DNA of 64,000 bases from JAMXLO01 sp046732975 (lineage in GTDB: Bacteria; Pseudomonadota; Alphaproteobacteria; Acetobacterales; Acetobacteraceae), in the NCBI GenBank assembly GCA_046732975.1, contig JBKPOG010000107.1, positions 10,043 through 74,042 of the forward strand, read 5' to 3'. Positions 8,097 to 17,286 of this stretch are shown here, piece after piece. Each line of letters opens with the position of its first letter. Positions within the stretch are counted from its first letter, which is position 1. A program made the translations under genes and the position numbers. A model generated the notes under the pieces. That model made no database searches, had not been told where the DNA came from, and saw only the letters and a list, made by a program, of their open reading frames with translations.

Positions 8097-9359
8097 TCAG
8101 TCGCCAAACCCAAACCCCATTGCGTCGTCATAGGCACGCCGCACCGAATCAGGCTGGCCAACAAGGAATGGAAACTCGCGGCGCGGTGCGATACCGGGGC
8201 GCTCGTGAGCGATCTGCTCACGCGTGAGGCCGTCGATGAAATGCCGGCGGCCAATAATCGGCAGCTTGATGCAGCGGTTCAGTTCCGGATCGCGCACGAC
8301 CGCCTTTGGCTCACCGCCGAAGGCGACCGCATCGAGGTCCTGAAAGAAGCGCTGCCGCATCATGATGATGCCGCGATCGCTGCGTCCTAGATGTTCGCGC
8401 TTGCGATCGGTGACGGCACCTTGACCGATCCAGCCGACAAAATCCTGGTTCATGATATGGCTGGTGATCCAGCGTCCGGTCTCTTCATTGACGATGGGCG
8501 AATACCAGTAAGGGATGCCGTCCTGCACGTAAGGTTCGCGCTCTTTCGGCACGCGGGTGAAGAACCAGCCGACGCTGAGCGTATTGGTGTCGTCGATCGG
8601 CACACGCCATTCGAAGTGATTGCCGGTGAACAGCGCGTTGGGCCACAGGCAGACCCGACCAACGGTCCAAAGCTCGCTGCTCTCGTCGGAATCCTCGCGC
8701 ACGCGGCGATACACCAGCCCGTACTCGAATTCGTCGAATGCCAGCTTGAGGTGGCGCGGCGAATAGTCGTTGCGTCCCTTCAGCCGCGCGCCCCAGTTGT
8801 CGTGCATCCATTCGAAGTGCACTGGGTCAATCGAGTTCTCCTGGCACTGGAACCAATTGCAGGGCACGGTCGCGAAGACAATCTGCACAAAGCCGTTGGC
8901 CCAGGCGAATGGCTCCCAGTTCGGCACCAGAGGCGCCGGATCAGGGCCGAGATAGGCCCACAGCAAACCCGCTTTCGCTTCGACAGGATAGGCCTTGATG
9001 CGGATCTGGTCGCGGAAGCGGATCTCTGGCGCAGCGACATCCTCATACGGCTGTTCACGGCAGGCGCCGGTCTCGTCGAACATCCAGCCGTGGTAGTTGC
9101 AGCGCAGGCCGCACGACTCGACGATGCCGTAGCTGAGATCAGCACTGCGATGCGAGCAATGCCTTTCCAGCAGGCCATAGTGGCCAGACAGATCCTTGTA
9201 CAGCACCAGGTCTTCGCCGAGCAGCCGGACTGGCTTGGTCGGCGTGTCATCGAGTTCAGTGATTGCCGCAATGGGTTGCCAGTAGCGGCGCATGAGCGCG
9301 CCCATCTTGGTGTCTGGCCCGACTTCGCATAGCAGCCGGTTGCGCTCTTCGCTCAGCAT
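8097..9359 (-). CDS. Rieske non-haem iron aromatic-ring-hydroxylating oxygenase, alpha subunit (phthalate 4,5-dioxygenase-like)
   Basis: Oxygenase that inserts O2 into an aromatic or related substrate using electrons from a separate reductase. In the 420-aa product the Rieske [2Fe-2S] ligands are C68-x-H70 and C87-x2-H90. The mononuclear iron site is D178-x2-H181-x4-H186 within NSIDPVHFEWMH. The length and the long C-terminal domain match the phthalate dioxygenase group of alpha-only oxygenases. No reductase or ferredoxin gene is adjacent. The start overlaps the stop of the NHL-repeat gene by one base (TGATG), so the two are coupled. The substrate cannot be deduced. Confidence 0.92.
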   Translation of the reverse strand: MLSEERNRLLCEVGPDTKMGALMRRYWQPIAAITELDDTPTKPVRLLGEDLVLYKDLSGHYGLLERHCSHRSADLSYGIVESCGLRCNYHGWMFDETGACREQPYEDVAAPEIRFRDQIRIKAYPVEAKAGLLWAYLGPDPAPLVPNWEPFAWANGFVQIVFATVPCNWFQCQENSIDPVHFEWMHDNWGARLKGRNDYSPRHLKLAFDEFEYGLVYRRVREDSDESSELWTVGRVCLWPNALFTGNHFEWRVPIDDTNTLSVGWFFTRVPKEREPYVQDGIPYWYSPIVNEETGRWITSHIMNQDFVGWIGQGAVTDRKREHLGRSDRGIIMMRQRFFQDLDAVAFGGEPKAVVRDPELNRCIKLPIIGRRHFIDGLTREQIAHERPGIAPRREFPFLVGQPDSVRRAYDDAMGFGFGD

Positions 9360-10315
9360 CAGGCGAGCTTCACAAGTTTCTGCATGCAGCGGATATCCTC
9401 TTCCGGTGCAATCGGCGCTCCGCGGTTGCGCATCGCCGTGCGTGATACCTCGCCTACGTAAATGTCGCCGCGCGAGTCGACCGCCACGCCGTGCGGGGCG
9501 ATGAACTGGCTGGGCCGCTCGCGCGTCGCATCACCCAGTCGCGCGATCTGCTTGCCTTCGTGCGTCCAGATGCTGACCCGAGGGCCGATGCCAGGGGACT
9601 TGGCATTGACCGCCATACCGGGACCGCTTTCACCGATATACGCGATCGGATTTTTCCCCTGCGTCATGCACAGTCCGCATGGCCGGTGCATGTTGTTCCA
9701 CTGCGTCTCGTAGCGACCCTTTCGGTCGAACACCTGAACGCGATGGTTTTCGCGATCCGCCACATAGACCCAACCATCTTCGTCGCAGCAGATGTTGTGT
9801 ACGATATTGAAGGCGCCAGGGTCGGTACCCGGCTCACCCCAGGAGAACTGCAGCTTGCCGTTCGGAGAATACTTGTGCACGCGTGCATTGCCGTAGCCAT
9901 CAGCGACGTAAATGTCACCTTCCGGTGAGAGCGCCGTATGGGTACAGCGGTTGAACGGGTCGCCGCCGTACAGTGGCGCCGGCTTGCCAGGCACACCGAT
10001 CTCCAGCAGCAGTTTGCCGTCGAGCGTCAGCCGCCGCATGGTATGGTCACCATCGTCGGTACAATAGAGTGTATCATCCGGCGCCAGGTGTACGCCGTGC
10101 GGGCGTTTGAACAGACCTTCGCCCCAGGAACGCAGGAAGTTGCCCTCGCGGTCGAACACCATCATCGGGTGCTCGCTGCGCGCGAAGACGTAGACATTGT
10201 CCTTGCTGTCCACGCCGACAGCAGCGACCTCGCCGTAGCGCCAACCCGGCGGTAGCCTGCCCCAGTTCTCAATCACTTCGTAGCGGTGCTCACCCGAGCC
10301 GACGATGATGGGCAT
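9359..10315 (-). CDS. NHL-repeat beta-propeller protein (peptidyl-alpha-hydroxyglycine lyase-like)
   Basis: A 318-aa soluble protein built of NHL repeats. Recurrent units include GVHLAPDDTLYCTDDGDHTMRRL, GDIYVADGYGNARVHKYSPNG, GWVYVADRENHRVQVFD and GVAVDSRGDIYVGEV. There is no signal peptide. NHL propellers of this type resemble the lyase domain of peptidylglycine amidating enzymes and gluconolactonase-like hydrolases, so it may be a lyase, a lactonase or a scaffold. AGGAGG lies 9 nt before the ATG at 10315, a strong ribosome site. It is the first gene of a two-gene unit with the Rieske oxygenase. Confidence 0.82.
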   Translation of the reverse strand: MPIIVGSGEHRYEVIENWGRLPPGWRYGEVAAVGVDSKDNVYVFARSEHPMMVFDREGNFLRSWGEGLFKRPHGVHLAPDDTLYCTDDGDHTMRRLTLDGKLLLEIGVPGKPAPLYGGDPFNRCTHTALSPEGDIYVADGYGNARVHKYSPNGKLQFSWGEPGTDPGAFNIVHNICCDEDGWVYVADRENHRVQVFDRKGRYETQWNNMHRPCGLCMTQGKNPIAYIGESGPGMAVNAKSPGIGPRVSIWTHEGKQIARLGDATRERPSQFIAPHGVAVDSRGDIYVGEVSRTAMRNRGAPIAPEEDIRCMQKLVKLA

Positions 10316-10512
10316 ATGTCACTCCTCCTGAAAGGCGCGACCGAGAGAGTGTCGCAGTTATGACGACTGACGTCAGGCAGCGTTGGGCTCAGCCTATCAC
10401 CGCGCCGGCGAGTGCGGCCAGATCGCGCAACCGCATCGTTACCGAGGCAACCGGGAGCGGTTGGTTCACCCATAACGACTACGAGATCTGGCGGTAGCAA
10501 CTTACCACACTG

Positions 10513-11280
10513 TCAGGAAGCACGAGGTGCAGCGGAAGTAGTCTCGGGCTCTTCCAGCTCGATACTCAGTTCCCGCAATGATGCCGTGTGCGGATGACGC
10601 GTTCGGCCAGCGCGAAGATTATCGGCTGAAAGCAGTTCCACCAGCTCACCTCCCTGCATCACACCGATACGTCCGCAAACATGTGCGACAACTGCAAGAT
10701 TGTGGCTGACCAGAACGTAGGTCAGACCACGGGCCTGTTGCAGATCCGCCAGCAGGTTCAGTACTTCTGCCTGCACCGACACGTCTAGTGCGCTGGTCGG
10801 CTCGTCGAGCAGCAGTACGTGCGGCTCCGGCATCAATGCGCGGGCGATAGCGACCCGCTGGCGCTGCCCGCCGGAAAGCTGGTGTGGATACCGAAAACGC
10901 ACCGAGGCCGGCAGCACAACTTCATTCAGTGCGCGCATGATGCGTCGTTCGATATTGTCCATGCGATGCACGAGCAACGGCTCAGACAGCAGCCGATCTA
11001 CAGTTTGGCGAGGGTGAAGCGATCCGTAGGGATCCTGGAACACCATCTGCACACGTTGATGGAATGCTTTCGATCGAAGCGGTGCGAGGAGCTGGCCGTC
11101 GATCGACATGCGGCCGGTCCAGTTTTGGTTAAGGCCCGACAAAACCCGCAGGATCGTGGATTTACCCGAACCTGATTCGCCGACCAGTCCGAAGCTTTCT
11201 CCGCGTGCGACGCGAAACGAGACCGACTTCACCGCCTCGGTGCGACCGAAGCGGACCGAGAGCGTATCGACTTCGATCAT
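10513..11280 (-). CDS. Opp/Dpp-type ABC transporter ATP-binding protein (DppF-like)
   Basis: One of two ATPases of an oligopeptide/dipeptide/nickel-type importer. From the ATG at 11280 the product is 255 aa, with Walker A GESGSGKST, Q-loop MVFQDPYGSLHPRQTV, signature LSGGQRQRVAIARAL and Walker B VLLLDEPTSALD. QDPYGSLHPR is characteristic of the DppF/OppF group. This start is favoured by its ATGA overlap with the preceding ATPase gene. It is the last gene of the transporter operon; the 197 bp beyond it (10316-10512) holds no feature I can support. Confidence 0.9.
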   Translation of the reverse strand: MIEVDTLSVRFGRTEAVKSVSFRVARGESFGLVGESGSGKSTILRVLSGLNQNWTGRMSIDGQLLAPLRSKAFHQRVQMVFQDPYGSLHPRQTVDRLLSEPLLVHRMDNIERRIMRALNEVVLPASVRFRYPHQLSGGQRQRVAIARALMPEPHVLLLDEPTSALDVSVQAEVLNLLADLQQARGLTYVLVSHNLAVVAHVCGRIGVMQGGELVELLSADNLRAGRTRHPHTASLRELSIELEEPETTSAAPRAS

Positions 11281-12107
11281 GCCTCCAGCCATGAAGGATC
11301 ACGCTGCATCACCGGGAGGCGCGTTTGTCGATGACTGAGTGCCGGCAGGCATTCGAGCAGGCCGCGTGTATAGGGGTGCCGCGCGCGTGTCAGTGCTGCG
11401 GCAGCCAGTTCTTCAACCACGCGCCCAGCATACATCACCATGACCCTGTCGCAGAAATGCGAAACGAGTGGCAGGTCGTGGCTGATCAGGATCAGTCCCA
11501 TGCCGCGACGCGAGACAAGGTCCTCGATTAGACGCAGGATTTCTGCCTGCACCGTGGCATCGAGCGCGCTGGTCGGTTCATCGGCGATCAGGAGCTCTGG
11601 ATCCGGCGCGAGCATCATTGCAATCATCACCCGCTGACCCATTCCACCGGACAGTTCGTGTGGATAGGCGCGGGCGACACGCTGCGGATCACGGATCTGC
11701 ACCTGAGCCAGCAAATCGATCGCTGCCTGCTCTGCAAGTTTGCGACTGCCGCCGCGATGCACGCGCCAGGCTTCGGCGATCTGTGCCCCCGCCGTCATCA
11801 CCGGATTCAGCGAAAATTTTGGATCCTGCAGGATCAGCCCGGCGCGTGCCCCACGGATACGCCGCAGCGTCCTCTCGTCCGCCCGCAGCACGTCGATCCC
11901 GTCGAATGTCAGCTTGTTGGCAGTGACGATCGCATTTGATGGGAGCAGCCGCAGAAGGGAGCGTGCGGTCAGTGACTTGCCGGAGCCTGATTCGCCGACA
12001 ATGCCGAGTTTCTCCTGGCCGAGGGTGAGCGAGACATTGCGAACGGCTTCGGAAAGGCCGGTGGTGGTCGGAAACTGGATGCGCAGGTTTTTAATCTCGA
12101 CCAGCAT
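11277..12107 (-). CDS. Opp/Dpp-type ABC transporter ATP-binding protein (DppD-like)
   Basis: The second ATPase of the importer, 276 aa. It has Walker A GESGSGKS near residue 37, the region LILQDPKFSLNPVMTAGAQIAEAW typical of DppD/OppD, signature LSGGMGQRVMIAMML, and Walker B LLIADEPTSALD. The C-terminal part (RARHPYTRGLLECLPAL) matches the oligo_HPY domain of peptide-transporter ATPases. It directly abuts the permease gene (12108) and overlaps the DppF-like gene by 4 bp. Confidence 0.9.
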   Translation of the reverse strand: MLVEIKNLRIQFPTTTGLSEAVRNVSLTLGQEKLGIVGESGSGKSLTARSLLRLLPSNAIVTANKLTFDGIDVLRADERTLRRIRGARAGLILQDPKFSLNPVMTAGAQIAEAWRVHRGGSRKLAEQAAIDLLAQVQIRDPQRVARAYPHELSGGMGQRVMIAMMLAPDPELLIADEPTSALDATVQAEILRLIEDLVSRRGMGLILISHDLPLVSHFCDRVMVMYAGRVVEELAAAALTRARHPYTRGLLECLPALSHRQTRLPVMQRDPSWLEA

Positions 12108-13010
12108 TTAGCGCTGCCGCGGATCCAGCACGTCGCGCATGCCGTCGCCCAACAGATTGAATGCGAGGGAGGCGATGAAGATGGCGATGCCCGGGATAGT
12201 AGGCACCCACCACTGATCAAGGATAAAGGCGCGCGACGATGCGATCATGGTGCCCCATTCCGGCATTGGTGGCTGTGCGCCCATGCCGAGAAACCCGAGC
12301 GCCGCTGCGGTCAAGATGATACCGCTCATGTCCAAGGTCACACGCACAATAACGCTGGAAAGGCACAGCGGCATGATGTGGCGCAAAATGACTCGGCCGC
12401 TGCTCGCGCCGGTCAGTCGCACCGCGGCGATGAAGTCGCTGTTGCGAACGGTGAGTGTATCGGCGCGTGCCAGCCGCGCATACGGCGGCCATGCGGTCAG
12501 AGCGATGGCGATAATGGCGCTGGTGATCCCGGGCTTCAGGGCGGCGACAAACGCAAGCGCCAGGACAAGGCGCGGGAAGGCGAGAAAGACATCGGTCACG
12601 CGCATCAGCACGCGATCGGCGAGGCCGCCCAAATAGCCGGCAACGCTACCCACTGCTAGTCCGACCGGTGCCACCAGCAGCACCACGGACACCACCATGC
12701 CGAGCGTGACACGACCACCGTAGAGGATACGGGCGTAGATATCGCGCCCCAATTCGTCGGTGCCGAACCAGTGGGCGAGCGAAGGCGGCGCGAGACGGCC
12801 GGCGAGATCCTGCGCACTCGGGTCCTGCCAGGCCAGCAGAGGCGAGGCGAGCGAAGCGAGAATCATGATCGCGACAGTCACCAAACCAGCCATCGCGAGG
12901 CCATTGGTGCGAAATTGCAGCCATCCGCGATAACATCGCACCCACCCCGCCTGCATGCGCGATGCGGGGGTTTCGGTCAGCAGCCAGTCACGGGAGAGAA
13001 CCGTGATCAT
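12108..13010 (-). CDS. Opp/Dpp-type ABC transporter permease (DppC-like)
   Basis: Inner-membrane permease, 300 aa from MITVLSRDWLL. It has an N-terminal membrane segment (GLVTVAIMILASLASPLLAW), the DppC/OppC hallmark HWFGTDELGRDIYARILYGGRVTL near residue 75, and five further membrane segments. The EAA-like cytoplasmic loop is in RLTGASSGRVILRHIMPL. The ATG at 13010 overlaps the DppB-like stop by 4 bp, so the much longer open frame upstream is not used. Confidence 0.9.
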   Translation of the reverse strand: MITVLSRDWLLTETPASRMQAGWVRCYRGWLQFRTNGLAMAGLVTVAIMILASLASPLLAWQDPSAQDLAGRLAPPSLAHWFGTDELGRDIYARILYGGRVTLGMVVSVVLLVAPVGLAVGSVAGYLGGLADRVLMRVTDVFLAFPRLVLALAFVAALKPGITSAIIAIALTAWPPYARLARADTLTVRNSDFIAAVRLTGASSGRVILRHIMPLCLSSVIVRVTLDMSGIILTAAALGFLGMGAQPPMPEWGTMIASSRAFILDQWWVPTIPGIAIFIASLAFNLLGDGMRDVLDPRQR

Positions 13011-14020
13011 GCGACGCGCGGGTCGAGCAGCCGGTACAGCACGTCCGACAACAGGTTGAGGGCCAGATAGACCAAGCCAACGATCAGCGTGGCACCCAGC
13101 ACCGCATTCATGTCGGCATTCAGCAGCGATACGGTGAGGTACAGTCCGAGGCCAGGCCAGGAAAAAACCGTCTCGGTGATCACCGCGCCTTCCAGCAGCC
13201 CAGCATAGGCAAGCGACAGCACGGTCACCAGACGTACCGCGATGTTGCCAAAGGCGTGCCGCCAAAGGACGCGGGCGGCCGAGAGGCCCTTGGCGCGCGC
13301 GGTGATGATGTATTCGCCGGACAGCGATTCGATCATGAAGGCACGGGTCATGCGGGTGATGTAGGCCATCGAGAAATAGGCCAGTACCAGGGCCGGCTGT
13401 GCCAGATGCGCCAGCGCATCCCAAAGCGAATCCCAGTCACCTGCGATGATCGAATCGATCACCAGCATGCCAGTGACGTGCGGTACCATGCCCTCATACG
13501 CCACATCGAGCTGGCCAGTGCCGGGTGCGACGCCGAGTTTCACGTAGAAGATCAACAGGCAGAGCAGGCCGAGAACGAAGACCGGGATCGACTGGCCTGC
13601 CAGACTCACCACGCGCACGACGTGATCTAAGCGGGAGCCTTGTCGCGCCGCGGCAAACACGCCAAGTGGCACGCCGATCAGGATCGCGATGATGATAGCG
13701 GTGGTGGCGAGTTCCAGAGTTGCTGGAAAAAACCGGGCAATGTCCTGGGTAACGGGATGCGAGGTCATGACCGATCGTCCAAGATCCCCATGCACCAGGT
13801 TCACCAAATAAATCCAGAACTGCACCAGCAGCGGCCTGTCGAGACCAAGCTGGGCGCGAACCGCGGCGATCACGTCGGGGGGCGCATGATCGCCGGCGAT
13901 CGCGATCACCGGGTCGATCGGCATCACCCGGCCAATCAGAAAGGTGACGAGGATCAGGCCGAACAAGGTCAGCGGGATGCTGGCAAAGCTTCCGGCCAGC
14001 ATCTGCAGGCGCGCATTCAC
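13007..14020 (-). CDS. Opp/Dpp-type ABC transporter permease (DppB-like)
   Basis: Inner-membrane permease, 337 aa. It shows the DppB family layout: N-terminal segment LTLFGLILVTFLIGRVMPIDP, a periplasmic loop with QLGLDRPLLVQFWIYL and LGRSVMTSHPV, and a conserved permease core (LIGVPLGVFAAARQGSRLD). ITTARAKGLSAARVLWRHAF-like sequence provides the ATPase-docking loop. It overlaps the end of the broken binding-protein gene (14017-14020) and the start of the DppC-like gene. Confidence 0.9.
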   Translation of the reverse strand: MNARLQMLAGSFASIPLTLFGLILVTFLIGRVMPIDPVIAIAGDHAPPDVIAAVRAQLGLDRPLLVQFWIYLVNLVHGDLGRSVMTSHPVTQDIARFFPATLELATTAIIIAILIGVPLGVFAAARQGSRLDHVVRVVSLAGQSIPVFVLGLLCLLIFYVKLGVAPGTGQLDVAYEGMVPHVTGMLVIDSIIAGDWDSLWDALAHLAQPALVLAYFSMAYITRMTRAFMIESLSGEYIITARAKGLSAARVLWRHAFGNIAVRLVTVLSLAYAGLLEGAVITETVFSWPGLGLYLTVSLLNADMNAVLGATLIVGLVYLALNLLSDVLYRLLDPRVA

Positions 14021-15122
14021 GCCTTGGCGATCGATGTATAGCGGGTGTAGTCAGGCATCGGGCCGACCTTGAAGCCGGACACGCCCTTTCCGAGTACCGC
14101 GACGGCATTGCGCTGCAACAGCATGGCGAATGGCGCGCGGTCCATGAAGGCTTCCTGTAGGCTGCGATAGAGCGGCATGCGTTTTGCTGAACCGAGCTCG
14201 TGCACCGCGGCCTGCGACTGGCTTGTGAGCTCCTTGTCCACGAAATGGCTGCGTTTGATACATCGACGTCCTTGCGGCGCCGAAGAGAAGGTCAGGTTCT
14301 TGTCTCCCGCGATCGTCTTGAGTTGATCTGAGCCGAGTTCGCGCGCGATATCGACATCGCCCTTCTGCAGCAGAAGAAGCTGCGCGGCCGGATCCGAGAC
14401 CTGACGCAAGACGATGCGCCGCATAAGGCCCTCTGTCGCGTGAGGGTTTGCATCCATGACGACATGGTCGCTCGTCGCCCATTCAGTCAGTTTGTAGGCA
14501 GCAACACCGGCGGTGCGACTCCTCAACCAGGCGTTGCCCAGGTCACCGTTGGCCTGGTTCGCCATTTCCGCCTTCATGTCCACCACGCTTCGGACCTTGG
14601 CAGAGAGACAATACAATAGAAGCTTGTGACCTCGGCCTCGTTCGGCAGCTTCATCTCCTGGGTGTAATCGTCGAGCGCACGAATATTCTTTTCCACGTTA
14701 TCGGGGGTGAAGCCGAACTGCGTGATGATGAACCCGGGTGTCTTGTTCAGCTTCACCACGCGCTGCAGGCTGAATGCGGCGTCATGCGCTGTGACCGGAT
14801 TGCCTGAGTCGAATTGCGCATCGCCCCGCAGCTTGAACCTGTAGGTCAGGCCATCCAGGCTGATGTCCCAGGTCTCTGCGAGATCACCTTCGATCTCGGT
14901 GGCATCGTCCAGGTTGGGCCGGATCAGCCGGCGATAGCAGTTGGCATCGACCTCGCCGTTGGTGAATTCGTAGGACTCGGCCGGATCGAAGCTGACGATA
15001 TCGTCGATCTGTTTGGCCATGACGGCCACACCCTTGGGGGTGGCGGCGCGCGCTTTGGTCAGGATGGCCGGTGCCGCGAGCGTGGCACCTGAACTGGCCA
15101 GCAAGCTGCGTCTCGTCAGCAT
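14017..15122 (-). pseudogene. Broken extracellular substrate-binding protein (SBP_bac_5) of the Dpp-type importer
   Basis: The N-terminal part (15122 down to about 14620) begins MLTRRSLLASSGATLAAPAI, a Tat/Sec-type signal, and reads as an SBP_bac_5 protein (DIVSFDPAESYEFTNGE, LTYRFKLRGDAQFDSGNP). It then shifts frame. CAATA occurs twice in tandem at 14609-14618, and removing one copy restores a continuous reading (FYCLSAKVRSVVDMKAEMA). The C-terminal part (about 14616-14017) continues the family but lacks roughly 150 residues between the LTFSSAPQG strand and the terminal AKRMPLYRSLQEAFMDRAPF region. A second frame change near 14270 is likely. The remnant is about 370 codons against the usual 500-530. 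The four downstream transporter genes are intact. Confidence 0.85.
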
Positions 15123-15192
15123 GATGCCTCTCCCAGCAACCGATTGTCGCTACTTTGCCAAGGCGACGGGCGGGGCGCTAGGCTCCGCACCC

Positions 15193-17274
15193 ATGCAACG
15201 AAACGTTCGTCACTCGGTCTGCCCACACGACTGTCCCTCGACCTGCGCGCTGGAAATCGATGTCCTGGATGGCCGGCGCATCGGCACGGTGCGCGGAGCG
15301 GAGGGTAACAGTTACACGTCGGGTGTGATCTGCGCCAAGGTCGCGCGCTATGCCGAAAGAATTCATCACCTCGATAGGCTGACGCGACCGTTGCTGCGAA
15401 CCGGCCCCAAAGGGTCTGGACAGTTCCGGCCGATCTCATGGGAAGAGGCGCTGGATCGCGTGGCGGCGGCATTCGTCGCCGCCTCACAGAAGCATGGCGC
15501 GGAGGCCGTTTGGCCTTACTACTATGCGGGAACGATGGGGCTGCTGCAGCGCGACGGCATCAACCGGTTGCGCCATGTCATGCGCTATTCCCGGCAGGCG
15601 AAGACGATCTGCACCTCGATTTGTGAAGCAGGATGGATGGCAGGCGTCGGCCGCTGCACTGGCCCTGATCCACGCGAAATGGCGCAGTCGGACCTGATCG
15701 TCATGTGGGGCGGGAATCCCGTGGCGACGCAGGTCAACGCAATGACGCACATCACGCGGGCCCGGAAGGAGCGTGGTGCAAAGCTCGTGGTAATCGATCC
15801 CTATCGCACTGGCACGGCGGCAGTCGCCGACATGCATCTGGCACTGCGACCTGGCACTGATGCGGCGCTGGCCTGCGCAGTGATGCATGTGGCGTTCCGC
15901 GACGGCTACGCCGATCGCGAGTATATGGCGCGCTTTTCCGATTTTCCCGCCGGGTTGGAGGCGCATCTTGCGGCCCGTTCGCCGGCATGGGCAGCGCGGA
16001 TCACCGGCGTTGATGTAAGTGAGATTGAAGATTTTGCCCGGCTATACTGCACGACCCGGCGCGCCTATATCCGCCTGGGCTATGGCTTTGCCCGCTCGCG
16101 TAACGGGGCGGAGTCGATGCACGCTGTAACCTGCTTGCCGACGGTTACCGGCAAGTGGCCGTACGAGGGAGCCGGTGCCTTATGGAGCTACCGCAGTATC
16201 TATAACTGGGACAGGACCTTGATCGAGGGGCTGGACGCGATTGATCCGGCGACTCGAGTCCTGGATATGAGTCGGCTTGCAAGCATTCTCACCGGCGATC
16301 GCGATGCACTCGGCGACGGACCTCCAGTGCATGCGATGCTGATTCAGAACAGTAATCCGGCGACGGTTGCGCCGGATACCAACCGGGTGCGTCGAGGTTT
16401 GCTGCGGGAGGACCTGTTCGTCGCGGTGCACGAGCAGTTCATGACCGAGACGGCGCAGCTTGCCGACGTTATTCTGCCAGCGACGATGTTCATGGAACAC
16501 GATGACCTGTACCAGGCGGGTGGCCACAGCCATATCCAGATCGGCGCAAAGCTGATCGAACCTCCTGGCGAAAGCCGGTCGAACCACATGGTGCTGCAAG
16601 GATTGGCAGCGCGGCTGGGGGCGCAGCATCGCGGTTTCGAGATGAGCGCGATGGAGATCATCGACTGGACCTTGCGCGCCTCTGGTTGGCCGGACGCGAA
16701 GACCGTGCTGGAACAGCATTGGATCGATGTCGCGCCGCCAATAGCCGAGGCGCACTTCCACAACGGCTTTCCACAGGCGGACAAGCGCTTCCATTTCGCA
16801 CCCGACTGGCGCGCGATCGGTCCTGGCTGGGCGCGCATGCCGACCTTGCCGGACTACATGCCGACAACCGACGAAGCGACAGCCGAGCGGCCGTTCCGCA
16901 TGGTCACTGCGCCCGCACGGCAGTTTCTGAATACAACGTTTACCGAAACGTCGACATCGCGCGAGCGGGAGGGGCGGCCGACCGTACTGCTGCATCCTGC
17001 CGATGCAACGCGCCTTGACATCGCAGATGGCGAGCGCGTGCGGCTCGGCAATGCGCGAGGCGAAGTGGTGCTGCATGCACGCTTGTTCGATGGCCTGCAG
17101 CCCGGCGTCCTGGTGGCAGAGAGCGTGTGGCCGAACGCGGCCTTCGAAGGGGGCATCGGCATCAATGCGCTGACGAGCGATGATCCGGCGCCGCCCATGG
17201 GTGGGGCGGTGTTCCACGATACTGCGGTGTGGCTGCGCTCCGTCGCTGCCGAGATGCCGGTTGCGGCTGACTGA
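15193..17274 (+). CDS. Molybdopterin-dependent oxidoreductase (formate dehydrogenase/thiosulfate reductase-like)
   Basis: A 693-aa Mo/W-bisPGD enzyme without a Tat signal, hence probably cytoplasmic. The N-terminus carries a [4Fe-4S] motif with Cys10, Cys14, Cys18 and Cys47 in SVCPHDCPSTC and GVICAKV. The body shows the family blocks WEEALDRVAAAF, QSDLIVMWGGNPVATQ, KLVVIDPYRTGTAAVADMHL and TAQLADVILPATMFMEHDDLY, and the C-terminal molydop_binding domain starts near RMVTAPARQFLNTTF. The ATG at 15193 is chosen because the open frame upstream overlaps the divergent signal-peptide gene. The substrate is unknown. A ketopantoate-reductase-like gene follows after 12 nt. Confidence 0.9.
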   Translation: MQRNVRHSVCPHDCPSTCALEIDVLDGRRIGTVRGAEGNSYTSGVICAKVARYAERIHHLDRLTRPLLRTGPKGSGQFRPISWEEALDRVAAAFVAASQKHGAEAVWPYYYAGTMGLLQRDGINRLRHVMRYSRQAKTICTSICEAGWMAGVGRCTGPDPREMAQSDLIVMWGGNPVATQVNAMTHITRARKERGAKLVVIDPYRTGTAAVADMHLALRPGTDAALACAVMHVAFRDGYADREYMARFSDFPAGLEAHLAARSPAWAARITGVDVSEIEDFARLYCTTRRAYIRLGYGFARSRNGAESMHAVTCLPTVTGKWPYEGAGALWSYRSIYNWDRTLIEGLDAIDPATRVLDMSRLASILTGDRDALGDGPPVHAMLIQNSNPATVAPDTNRVRRGLLREDLFVAVHEQFMTETAQLADVILPATMFMEHDDLYQAGGHSHIQIGAKLIEPPGESRSNHMVLQGLAARLGAQHRGFEMSAMEIIDWTLRASGWPDAKTVLEQHWIDVAPPIAEAHFHNGFPQADKRFHFAPDWRAIGPGWARMPTLPDYMPTTDEATAERPFRMVTAPARQFLNTTFTETSTSREREGRPTVLLHPADATRLDIADGERVRLGNARGEVVLHARLFDGLQPGVLVAESVWPNAAFEGGIGINALTSDDPAPPMGGAVFHDTAVWLRSVAAEMPVAAD

Positions 17275-17286
17275 GGAACAACGGCA

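Noticed and set aside
10273..10500. 75-codon minus-strand frame overlapping the NHL gene start
   Set aside because: It overlaps the strong ribosome site and start of the NHL gene, and its sequence resembles no protein family.
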